From positions 1 to 22,341 of the forward strand of contig CAIXQV010000535.1 of the NCBI GenBank assembly GCA_903921605.1: 22,341 nt of DNA, read 5' to 3'. Under the pieces are notes generated by a model that was not told the origin of the DNA, made no database searches, and saw nothing but the letters and a program-made list of their open reading frames with translations. Below, piece by piece: positions 6,292-13,673 of the stretch (its first letter is position 1; each line of letters opens with the position of its first letter). This DNA is from an uncultured Planctomycetaceae bacterium (GTDB lineage Bacteria > Planctomycetota > Planctomycetia > Planctomycetales > Planctomycetaceae). The translations under genes were made by a program, and so were the position numbers.

Positions 6292-7422
6292 ATGGAACTT
6301 CGCGAAACTGATTTTGAAGAACTTGTCCTGGATTCCGACCGGCCGGTGCTGGTGGATTTCTGGGCCTCGTGGTGTCCGCCGTGCAAGATGATGCAGCCGG
6401 TGATTGAGAAACTGTCGGTCAAAGTCAGTGACTGGGCCGATGTTTACTCGGTCAACATCGATCGCAATCCGTCTCTCGCCAGCCAGTATCAGATCAGCGG
6501 CGTGCCGACCTTTGTGGCATTCGCCGGCGGTGAACCGATCGACCGCAAGACGGGCGCACTGACAGAGAATCAACTGACGGCACTGCTGAAGAAGGCTCTG
6601 GAAGTAATGCCGATCGAGGATGAGGAAGACGATGAGCTTGAATGCGTCTCCGAGGACCTCGATGAATCATGCGATTCAGACCCAGCACAGTGTGAAAGCC
6701 ATGAAGGCCCGATTCAAGATGCCGCAGCAATGTGCCGGGCCTTCAGCCCTGCAAATCCAGTTAACATCCAACCGGGGCCTGACGACCCCGGCAAAGGTTA
6801 TGTCAGCCCATTCGGGCCTGAAACACAGCAAATCCAAACGACTCGATTAGACGGTCAGCAATTCATCACGATCGTTTCAGGCCTGCCACGGTCCGGCACA
6901 TCGCTGATGATGCGAATGCTGAATGTCGGTGGGATCCCGGCGCTCTGTGACGAGCATCGCACGCCCGATGCTGACAACCCCAACGGGTATTACGAATTTG
7001 AAAGCGTTAAGAGCATTCAGAACTATAGCGAATGGATTGATCGAACAGTCGGCCACTCGGTCAAGATGGTCTACAACCTGCTGGAACATCTTCCGGCAGA
7101 TCGCGAGTATCGCGTCGTCTTCATGCGAAGGCACATCGATGAGATCATTCAGTCGCAGCGAGCCATGCTGTTGCGCAATGGGATCAAGACTGAGATCCCC
7201 GATGCAGAGATCAAGGAACTCTTTGAACGAGTCCTGCGGCAGTTTTACTCATGGTTGCCATCACAGACACATCTCAAGCTGATTAATGTCAGTTACAACG
7301 AGCTGCTGTCACGACCAGCATCAACAATTTCGCAGATCAATCGACATCTGGGGCACTGCCTGGATACCCAGGCAATGACTCAGGTCATTGACCACAGTCT
7401 TTACCGCAACCGAGCGGCATGA
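6292..7422 (+). CDS. Thioredoxin-sulfotransferase fusion protein
   Basis: Two domains are clear in 376 residues. Residues 1-105 are a thioredoxin: active site WCPPCK with C28 and C31, and the cis-proline P72 in SGVPTF. Residues about 106-188 are a low-complexity, acidic, Pro-rich linker (EDEEDDELE near 109-117). Residues 189-376 are a PAPS-type sulfotransferase-like domain: 5'-phosphosulfate loop GLPRSGTS (197-204) and a 3'-phosphate segment FMRRHIDEIIQSQ with R279/R280 and S288. The protein has no signal peptide and should be cytoplasmic. The thioredoxin might keep the transferase or a partner reduced, or deliver electrons in sulfur activation; both are inference. ATG 6292 has no ribosome site. 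It stands between two copies of the same repeat element and next to an SQD1-like gene, which strengthens a sulfur-sugar theme. The frame is continuous across both domains, so it is a true fusion. Confidence 0.92.
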   Translation: MELRETDFEELVLDSDRPVLVDFWASWCPPCKMMQPVIEKLSVKVSDWADVYSVNIDRNPSLASQYQISGVPTFVAFAGGEPIDRKTGALTENQLTALLKKALEVMPIEDEEDDELECVSEDLDESCDSDPAQCESHEGPIQDAAAMCRAFSPANPVNIQPGPDDPGKGYVSPFGPETQQIQTTRLDGQQFITIVSGLPRSGTSLMMRMLNVGGIPALCDEHRTPDADNPNGYYEFESVKSIQNYSEWIDRTVGHSVKMVYNLLEHLPADREYRVVFMRRHIDEIIQSQRAMLLRNGIKTEIPDAEIKELFERVLRQFYSWLPSQTHLKLINVSYNELLSRPASTISQINRHLGHCLDTQAMTQVIDHSLYRNRAA

Positions 7423-7428
7423 TACGGG

Positions 7429-7655
7429 AATCGCAAGTACTTACCACAGAGGTCACGGAGAGCACAGAGGAAAATCGCAGAGGGAGTGGGAATCACTTAT
7501 GAACACAGAGTTCGCAGAGGAACGCAGAGGGAAACAAGGAGATGTTATCGCCCTGTGCTCTGCGTACCTCAGCGACTTCTGCGTTCAAACTCTATTCACA
7601 TTCTCTGCGATTCCCCTCCGTGTCCTCTGTGACCTCTGTGGTAAACCCTGCGATT
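7429..7655. mobile_element. Inverted-repeat element 3, gene-less, with nested inner repeat
   Basis: It has the same plan as the copy at 6022-6250. The outer left arm is about 7429-7482 (AATCGCAAGTACTT, core ACCACAGAGGTCACGG at 7443, then AAAATCGCAGAGG). The outer right arm is about 7602-7655 (CTCTGCGATTCC, core GTGACCTCTGTGGT, ending AAACCCTGCGATT). The inner pair is AACACAGAGTTCGCAG... (7502-7530) and ...GACTTCTGCGTTC (7558-7586). Total length is 227 bases against 229 for its sister. Spacer lengths agree to within a few bases but spacer sequences differ. It begins six bases after the fusion gene's stop codon. Confidence 0.75.
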
Positions 7656-7660
7656 CACCT

Positions 7661-7688
7661 CAAACTGAAAACCTCAAACCGAAAACCC
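7661..7688 (+). repeat. A-rich CTGAAAACC-type tract
   Basis: The pattern CAAACTGAAAACCTCAAA then CCGAAAACC lies directly before the start codon at 7695. It is a degenerate relative of the tract at 6253-6286 and of the right arm at 2660-2682. Again no Shine-Dalgarno site is seen between it and the start. Confidence 0.45.
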
Positions 7689-7694
7689 TCCCCC

Positions 7695-8801
7695 ATGACC
7701 TTCTTCACTTCCAAAACCATCCTCGTAACTGGCGGCTGCGGAACGGTCGGGCGCGAGATTGTGCGGCAGTTGCTGGCTCACGAACCGAAGGAAATCCGAG
7801 TCGTCGATACGAACGAATCGGAGATCTTCTTTCTTGAACAGGAACTACAGGAGAATCGTCGCAAGCATCCGGAAAGTGATGTGGCAAGTCTTTGCCAGAT
7901 TGGCGATATTCGCGATCCTGACAAGCTGCAACTGATGTGCAGTGGCGTTGATATCGTGCTGCACACGGCAGCATTGAAGCATGTGATACTCTGCGAACGT
8001 GCTCCGTTTGATGCCGTGCAGACAAATATCATGGGAGTCAAGAACGTCATTCAGGCGGCTTTGGCGAATGATGTCGAACGTGTGATCTTCACTAGCTCCG
8101 ACAAAGCTGTAAATCCCACCAACGTGATGGGGACCTCCAAGCTGATGGGCGAACGACTCATCACTGCCGCCAACAGCCTGAAGATGGGACGACGCACGAT
8201 CTTCAGTTCGACTCGATTTGGGAACGTACTCGGCTCACGAGGCTCGGTGATCCCGATCTTTGCGCGACAGATCGAACAAGGCGGACCTGTGACTCTGACG
8301 GATCGTCGGATGACTCGCTTCATCATGACGCTGGAAGAAAGTTGCCGGCTGGTTTTGGCCGCAGCCGAGAAAGCTCGTGGCGGAGAAGTCTTCGTCACCA
8401 AAATGCCGGTCATCCGCATCGCAGATCTGGCGCAGGTGATGATTGAGGAACTGGCACCACAACAAGGCATTGCTCCTGAGGCAATGGAAGTTACAGAGAT
8501 TGGATCGAAGCCGGGCGAAAAACTCTACGAAGAGTTGATGAGCGATGAGGAAACTCGGCGAACCATCGAGCTTGAAGAGATGTTTGCTGTGCTCCCCGCG
8601 TTTCGCAGCGTCTATGAAGATATCGCGTATGATTATCCCGATCTGATCAATGCCGTTGTGACTGATCCGTATGTCAGCACAGAAGACAATGCGATGTCCA
8701 TTGCGGAGCTGCGTGATTTCTGCGAAAGACATTCGATCCTTGGTGAATACAGTCGTGCCACAATTCCGTTCCGACCGGCTCTTCGAAAGCGTGCTGCGTA
8801 G
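7695..8801 (+). CDS. Polysaccharide biosynthesis protein, CapD/WbpM-type UDP-N-acetylglucosamine 4,6-dehydratase-like
   Basis: This 368-residue soluble extended SDR enzyme should remove water from UDP-GlcNAc (or a related nucleotide sugar) to give a 4-keto-6-deoxy sugar, the entry to several deoxyamino sugars. Seen: the Rossmann loop TGGCGTVG (12-19), HTAALKHV (90-97), and SSDKAVNPTNVMGTSK (134-149). The usual Tyr of YxxxK is Met145, with K149, as known for WbpM-type dehydratases. It lacks the N-terminal membrane domain of full-length WbpM/CapD and has an extra C-terminal segment of about 60-80 residues. ATG 7695 is chosen because the upstream frame runs through the repeat element and encodes repeat-derived peptide (SVSSVTSVV). 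The stop shares one base with the next gene's GTG start, so it heads a compact operon. Confidence 0.88.
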   Translation: MTFFTSKTILVTGGCGTVGREIVRQLLAHEPKEIRVVDTNESEIFFLEQELQENRRKHPESDVASLCQIGDIRDPDKLQLMCSGVDIVLHTAALKHVILCERAPFDAVQTNIMGVKNVIQAALANDVERVIFTSSDKAVNPTNVMGTSKLMGERLITAANSLKMGRRTIFSSTRFGNVLGSRGSVIPIFARQIEQGGPVTLTDRRMTRFIMTLEESCRLVLAAAEKARGGEVFVTKMPVIRIADLAQVMIEELAPQQGIAPEAMEVTEIGSKPGEKLYEELMSDEETRRTIELEEMFAVLPAFRSVYEDIAYDYPDLINAVVTDPYVSTEDNAMSIAELRDFCERHSILGEYSRATIPFRPALRKRAA

Positions 8802-10204
8802 TGAAATGGAAACCTTCAGCATGGCTCTCCGACGCCCTTAGCGCACTGTTGGTGCGCGCGGTGGGGATCGTGCTTGTTTTTGTTTCCACGACGGTTCTTG
8901 CCGGAATTCTGGGCCCGGCCGAATATGGCACCTACAGCACGGCTCTGGGATTGGCAATGATGCTGGCCACTTTGGCTCCTCTGGGGACAGATCGGATTCT
9001 TTCGCAGACTCTGGCCTGCAGAATTAAAGATGATTCACCAGAACATAACGAACCAGGAAATAGCGACTCAGCAAAAGCCATCGCCGTTGCTTACCAATGC
9101 ACGATCATATCGATGGGATTCCTGCTGACGCTGCTGATTGCGCTTGCGATGCTGAGTTCACTCGCGGGAATGTCGTCCGCCTGGACTGCAACAACCGTGG
9201 CAGCCGCGATCATACTCATACCATTGACCTTAAGTTATCTTCGTCAATGGACGGCCATGCCGATTGTTGGAACATCAAGAGCCATGGTGGCTGAGCAAAC
9301 GCTTTTGCCCGCAGTGGTGATCTCGATTGTTCTCATGTCAGCTTTTTGCGGCTCGAAGTTTTCCGCGTTGAAGATTGCAGCCATGTACGCGACGGTGTCA
9401 GGGGTGATCTTCGCGGGATCAATTTCGTTTGGTCGAATGCGTGATCTGCACCTGACAGCATTGAAACTGGCATCCGGCATCAGTCGCGATGATGTCTTCA
9501 CTATGCTTCGTCGTGGATTACCGTTGGTCGCCGTTTCGATCGGCGCTGTGGCGTCTCAGTCAACTCTCCCGATGGCCATCGCTGCGGGGTGTGGATTTGA
9601 GAACGCTGCCTGCTTCGCATTGGCGATTCCATATGCCGCCCTGCCAGCAGTGCCATTGGGAGTTCTGGGGCTGAGCCTGATTCCTCGATGTGCCCGACTG
9701 TATGCCAGCGGCGAACTTTCCCAGGCGAATCATTGTGCTCGCAGTGCAGCAACCCTAACGTTCTGGATTGCATTTGTGGTCGCAGCGGGGGTTTGGCTGA
9801 TGTCACCACAGTTGACTCAGGTTCTTGGGCCACAATACCACGCGGTTGTCGATGTGATGCCCATTCTGTTGATCGCAACGCTGATCGATTGTCTCACTGG
9901 CCCGACTGTTCCGGTCATGCAAACAATGGGGCTTCAGCACTTCTACGCTCGCGCCTTCATCGGCCACTGGCCCCTGCAGCTAATTCTTGTCGTCATCCTC
10001 GGTGGTTTCTGGGGGCTAACGGGAGCTGCCGCTGGTTATCTTGTTTCACGAAGTCTCTGGAATCTCCTGATCGTGATCCGGATCTATCGATCGCCGGGAC
10101 TGCTGATGCTTCCCTATCTGAATCCGTTGCAAGCATTCGTAACAGATCACAGTTCATCGCTGTCGGACTTATCAGTAGTAGCGGCGAAAGCGAGGACCGC
10201 ATGA
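8801..10204 (+). CDS. Wzx-type oligosaccharide flippase (MOP superfamily)
   Basis: This 467-residue inner-membrane protein has about 12-14 hydrophobic segments and few charges between them. The first part, TTVLAGILGPAEYGTYSTALGLAMML, shows the LG-x-x-xYG pattern common at the start of polysaccharide flippases. It should carry lipid-linked sugar units from the cytoplasmic to the periplasmic face. The start is GTG 8801, sharing one base with the previous stop, and no ribosome site is visible, so translational coupling is likely. Its stop overlaps the following ATG (ATGA at 10201-10204), the gene for the ligase or polymerase that would act next. A second flippase-like gene lies at 18901-20427. 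The superfamily call is strong; the transported unit is unknown. Confidence 0.85.
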   Translation: MKWKPSAWLSDALSALLVRAVGIVLVFVSTTVLAGILGPAEYGTYSTALGLAMMLATLAPLGTDRILSQTLACRIKDDSPEHNEPGNSDSAKAIAVAYQCTIISMGFLLTLLIALAMLSSLAGMSSAWTATTVAAAIILIPLTLSYLRQWTAMPIVGTSRAMVAEQTLLPAVVISIVLMSAFCGSKFSALKIAAMYATVSGVIFAGSISFGRMRDLHLTALKLASGISRDDVFTMLRRGLPLVAVSIGAVASQSTLPMAIAAGCGFENAACFALAIPYAALPAVPLGVLGLSLIPRCARLYASGELSQANHCARSAATLTFWIAFVVAAGVWLMSPQLTQVLGPQYHAVVDVMPILLIATLIDCLTGPTVPVMQTMGLQHFYARAFIGHWPLQLILVVILGGFWGLTGAAAGYLVSRSLWNLLIVIRIYRSPGLLMLPYLNPLQAFVTDHSSSLSDLSVVAAKARTA

Positions 10205-11448
10205 CTCCAAACGCTACTGCAGAACGTTCTATATCAACCACGATCGCAGCGATTGTTGCGGCCCTGATTACAACCGGCATGACATCAGCCTACTCGCACA
10301 CTGCGACGCTTCTGGGAGGCAGCGTCGCATCGCTGATGCTTGCGGGCTGCGCCATCCTGAGCCCTCATGCTCGCGCGTATTTGTTCTTCTTGTTTGGTGC
10401 GATCGCTTTGATGGTTCTGGCTCTGGTTTCCGCAGAAGTCAACACTGCAGAAATCTCCAGTACGATTCACGTGCTCTCCTGCTACGCAGCTTTGGGAGCA
10501 TTGGCCTTCTCTTCCACAGATGTCTCCTCGTTCTGTCGACAGTTGATTCTTGGGACGAATCTGATTCTGACATACTGGATTCTGTATCAGGCCTATCACC
10601 TGAGCGCTTTGGAAGCGTGGTTGATTTCGAATCCATCAGGAGCTGGAAACCTGATGGCTGCTCAGATCAACATGACGTTGCCGCTGATACTCTCAAAATT
10701 TGATGCAGCAAAAGGTGTGGGACGACTTCCATGGCTGATGCTTTTGCCTCTGAATTGTCTGGCCGTATTCCTTGTGATGTCTCGCAATGGCATCGGCGCC
10801 ATGTTGATCGTGTTGACACTTTATATTCTGTTCAACCACAAGCGGCTGGCGGTGCTCTTCATCACAGGCATCGCCTCCACGTACTACTTTCTGGACAATA
10901 TTCTGCAAACGCCGTTCGTCCATCAACTGCTGGTTAAAATGCGGCTCGTGGGATTTGTGCCGGCGGCACCTCGATCGTTGATCTGGAAGATCGCGTGGCA
11001 TCACACAACATCGCATCCGATGCTTGGCGTTGGCCCGGGGAAACCTCAGAAATTCCTCGCAGTTATGGACATTAATCACGCTCACAACAACTTCCTCCAG
11101 GTAGCTTTTGAGTCAGGATTTCCCGCAGCGTTTGTTTTCACGACGATGATGATCCTGTTGTTATGGCTGCCAGTTCAAGCCGTCTTTCAGCGACGTGAAC
11201 AATTCGTTCCGACAATTCCAATCGTGGCCTACATCATTTTCTCGTGGACCGGTGGGCCTCTTGCGTTTCCCGGAGCAACGTTACTATTGGCGGCCTGTGT
11301 CAATGAAGCTCGCTCTGCAGTTTTCGATCGAGCAAAGGCGGGGGCGGCACGAAGACTTTTGACGAATCCATTGCCTCGAGTTCGGCTTCCAACTCCAACC
11401 GCGTCGACACTTCTTCCCGCAACTTCGCGAACTCAACAGCCGCGATAG
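10201..11448 (+). CDS. O-antigen ligase/polymerase family membrane protein (Wzy_C/WaaL-like)
   Basis: This 415-residue polytopic inner-membrane protein has about 10-12 hydrophobic stretches. Its large periplasmic-type loop late in the protein carries the family hallmarks: PRSLIWKIAW, then HPMLGVGPG, then HAHNNFLQ (293-300) followed by VAFESGFP. SRNG near residue 200 is the membrane-border motif seen in WaaL and Wzy_C proteins. It should ligate or polymerise lipid-linked glycan at the periplasmic face. ATG 10201 overlaps the flippase stop as ATGA and begins a typical membrane protein. The frame is open much further upstream, but that part only shadows the flippase gene. The C-terminal 40 residues are basic and Pro/Thr-rich. 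Ligase cannot be separated from polymerase by eye. Confidence 0.87.
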   Translation: MTPNATAERSISTTIAAIVAALITTGMTSAYSHTATLLGGSVASLMLAGCAILSPHARAYLFFLFGAIALMVLALVSAEVNTAEISSTIHVLSCYAALGALAFSSTDVSSFCRQLILGTNLILTYWILYQAYHLSALEAWLISNPSGAGNLMAAQINMTLPLILSKFDAAKGVGRLPWLMLLPLNCLAVFLVMSRNGIGAMLIVLTLYILFNHKRLAVLFITGIASTYYFLDNILQTPFVHQLLVKMRLVGFVPAAPRSLIWKIAWHHTTSHPMLGVGPGKPQKFLAVMDINHAHNNFLQVAFESGFPAAFVFTTMMILLLWLPVQAVFQRREQFVPTIPIVAYIIFSWTGGPLAFPGATLLLAACVNEARSAVFDRAKAGAARRLLTNPLPRVRLPTPTASTLLPATSRTQQPR

Positions 11449-11493
11449 GCCAGTGGATTCTCCGCCCCCGAATTTTCAGCCAGCAGGTCGATA

Positions 11494-12648
11494 TTGAACA
11501 AGCCGTTTCCATCCGACTCCAAAGCTGCCACCACGGATTACGTGCTGTGCCTCACCGGCATGCGCGGAATCAATAAGCGGATGACACTGTTTGTCGAAGG
11601 CGTGCTGTCGATGAACGTTGGGGTTCGTATTGGATCGTTGCCGCGAGGGCCGTGGCAGCTCGATAAATCAGAGCATCCACTCCCGGTTGCGCGCAGAGGA
11701 CACCTGACACTGGATGTAAAAGATCTTACGCAGGCGAAACTGCGGGCTGTAATGTGTTTTCACTGGGTGATGTTGCCGATCGCCATACTCCTGGCCGCGA
11801 TCCAGCGAGTTCCCATTCTGTACGATGAGCATGACCATTACGAACTGAACACAACGGAGAGCAGAGGCTCATCTGTTCGACGGCGGCTCAGCGGTCTGCT
11901 GGTTGGCTGCATTCATCGGCTGTGTCTACCTTTTGTTACTGTGGTCACCTGCATTCACATGAACCAGGCAACGTTGAAACGTCACCTGCAACGCTGGCAG
12001 TCGGCAGTGGTCGAGATTCACAATTACCCAACTGTGGACTGGCGTATTACGTCTGACAATCAGCCGATGAATGAAAAGCTATGTTTCGTTTATATCGGCG
12101 GAGTGTTCGAAGAAAAAGGGCCGGGGGTTGCCGCGAGAGCGTTGCAGCAACTGAGTTCGCTTCACCAACAACGCGCAGAACTTCATATCTTCGGAGACGG
12201 AGATCGCGTGTTGCTCGAACAGCTACGACGCACCTCTGGCGTAGTGGTTCATCACAGTGTGACGCCGGCCGAATTTCGATCCTTCGCAGAAAAGCATCGG
12301 TGCTGCGGATTGGCATTGCTGGCGGATACGCCACGCTATCGTCTTGTCGGAACGAACTGCACCAAGCTGTATGAATATCTGGCACTCGGGATGCCCGTGA
12401 TCGCGACGCGTATCGGCGAATTTGAGTCGTTCATCAGCAACAATCAGGTTGGACTTCTGGTAGACAGCTTCCTTAACGAGCAACAACTTGCCACGGCAAT
12501 GGCGAAGATGCTCGATGATCCCGGCCTCTACGAACAGATGTCAAAGAATGCCACAATCCTGATGCAGCATGACGATATGACATGGGAACACGAGTGGCAA
12601 AAGATTGAGTCCTGCAAGGTCTTTCGATCACTGCGACGAGCAGCCTGA
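11494..12648 (+). CDS. Family 4 (GT-B fold) glycosyltransferase
   Basis: This is a 384-residue cytoplasmic or membrane-associated retaining glycosyltransferase. The C-terminal nucleotide-sugar domain is recognisable by CFVYIGGVFEEKGPG near residue 195 and TKLYEYLALGMPVIAT with E294. The N-terminal acceptor domain has ILYDEHDHYELN and a hydrophobic segment (VMLPIAILLAAI) that may dock on the membrane. No ATG lies near the start. TTG 11494 is chosen because AGG (11485-11487) sits upstream at a workable distance; GTG 11542 is an alternative. It follows the ligase-like gene by 45 bases with nothing notable between them. Its stop overlaps an ATG (12648) of the next gene. It should add a sugar to the repeat unit; the sugar is unknown. 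Confidence 0.87.
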   Translation: MNKPFPSDSKAATTDYVLCLTGMRGINKRMTLFVEGVLSMNVGVRIGSLPRGPWQLDKSEHPLPVARRGHLTLDVKDLTQAKLRAVMCFHWVMLPIAILLAAIQRVPILYDEHDHYELNTTESRGSSVRRRLSGLLVGCIHRLCLPFVTVVTCIHMNQATLKRHLQRWQSAVVEIHNYPTVDWRITSDNQPMNEKLCFVYIGGVFEEKGPGVAARALQQLSSLHQQRAELHIFGDGDRVLLEQLRRTSGVVVHHSVTPAEFRSFAEKHRCCGLALLADTPRYRLVGTNCTKLYEYLALGMPVIATRIGEFESFISNNQVGLLVDSFLNEQQLATAMAKMLDDPGLYEQMSKNATILMQHDDMTWEHEWQKIESCKVFRSLRRAA

Positions 12649-12668
12649 TGAACTCGGGAGAGCGATCC

Positions 12669-13631
12669 ATGAGCAAACCTCCTGTCCCCATTTTCGTTCT
12701 GGGCAGCGGTCGGTCTGGAACGACGGTTACGGCGTCATTGATCAATCGACTGCCAGGCGTGCATATCGCTAAAGAGACAGGCTTTATTGCCCAGAGTGTG
12801 GACCTGCTGCGTGATATCGCAAACCCAAAATCGCGACGACAATTGATTGATGTTGTTAACTCATGGCTGGTTGTAGAGAAGTGGTCGGGGCGAGCCAGCG
12901 AAGAGGGGTTTGCAGAATTCTGCCATCGGCATCAAATCAATGGTCCGTCGGCGTTCATTCACTACGTCTGGCAGATTGACTCACCGTCTCCCTGGGAACA
13001 ACTGAACTTCATCGGCGACAATACACCACTGTATGTCCTGTCGATTCCATGGCTGCTTGAACTTTTCCCCGGCGCGCGATTTGTGCATATGGTTCGCGAT
13101 CCGAGAGATGTTGTCTGCTCGGTATTGTCGATGCGATTCGGAGCAGACGATCCCGTTGTGGCCGCCATGGAATGGCATCATGCGCTGGGATGCTGGCTGA
13201 TGGCAGAACGCATAATACCGGCGGAGAATCGGATCGAGATTCGGTACGAAGATCTTTGTCAGTCTGCGGAGCCCACGCTTAGAAAACTCGTTCACTGGCT
13301 GAGGGCTGACGACACGCCATTGGACATGGAATCCACACTGAAGCTCGAAGACAACGCTGGAGGCGGAACATTTCAGAGCGTGGCCGCTCTGGCACATCAT
13401 CAGCGGTTGCAGGAACCCTTGAATGCTGGACGCATTGGACGATACCGCACGGAACTCAGCGGGAAAGACATCGCCCGAATTGAGGCAGTGGCACAAAACG
13501 GAATGCTGGCCTGCGGATACCAACCTGCCACATGGCAAGTCAGTCCGCACGCGACCGAAGACAGAATCTCGCAGGTTCAGGCGATGATTCGAAATCTCAT
13601 GAAACGCGGGATTCGACGGCTGACGAGATGA
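12669..13631 (+). CDS. PAPS-dependent sulfotransferase family protein
   Basis: This 320-residue soluble enzyme should move a sulfuryl group from PAPS to a hydroxyl or amine, probably on the glycan made by this locus (inference). Seen: the 5'-phosphosulfate loop GSGRSGTT (12-19), the 3'-phosphate segment HMVRDPRDVVCSVLS with R143 and S151, and a late RYEDLCQSAEPTL stretch usual in this family. ATG 12669 has GGGAG (12656-12660) eight bases upstream. ATG 12648, which overlaps the previous stop, would add seven residues and favour coupling. It is the last gene of the plus-strand run and converges on a minus-strand gene after 42 bases that hold no clear terminator. It is a single-domain protein, unlike the fusion at 6292-7422, and the two are not close copies. 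Confidence 0.9.
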   Translation: MSKPPVPIFVLGSGRSGTTVTASLINRLPGVHIAKETGFIAQSVDLLRDIANPKSRRQLIDVVNSWLVVEKWSGRASEEGFAEFCHRHQINGPSAFIHYVWQIDSPSPWEQLNFIGDNTPLYVLSIPWLLELFPGARFVHMVRDPRDVVCSVLSMRFGADDPVVAAMEWHHALGCWLMAERIIPAENRIEIRYEDLCQSAEPTLRKLVHWLRADDTPLDMESTLKLEDNAGGGTFQSVAALAHHQRLQEPLNAGRIGRYRTELSGKDIARIEAVAQNGMLACGYQPATWQVSPHATEDRISQVQAMIRNLMKRGIRRLTR

Positions 13632-13673
13632 CCCCTGGATCATGGCCACGACCAGGCACCAATCTGACAGAGC

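Noticed and set aside
3996..7655. CRISPR array
   Set aside because: The repeated units are inverted pairs with unequal spacing, not regularly spaced direct repeats, and no cas gene is present.
7542..7694. 51-residue N-terminal extension of the dehydratase
   Set aside because: It is translated repeat element and A-rich tract; the domain begins at the Met encoded at 7695.
8235..8822. 195-codon minus-strand open frame
   Set aside because: It is a shadow of the dehydratase gene, with no domain or start signal.
9688..10200. Long N-terminal extension of the O-antigen ligase-like gene
   Set aside because: It overlaps the flippase gene in another frame and encodes Cys/Arg/Ser-rich sequence; ATG 10201 with an ATGA overlap is the natural start.
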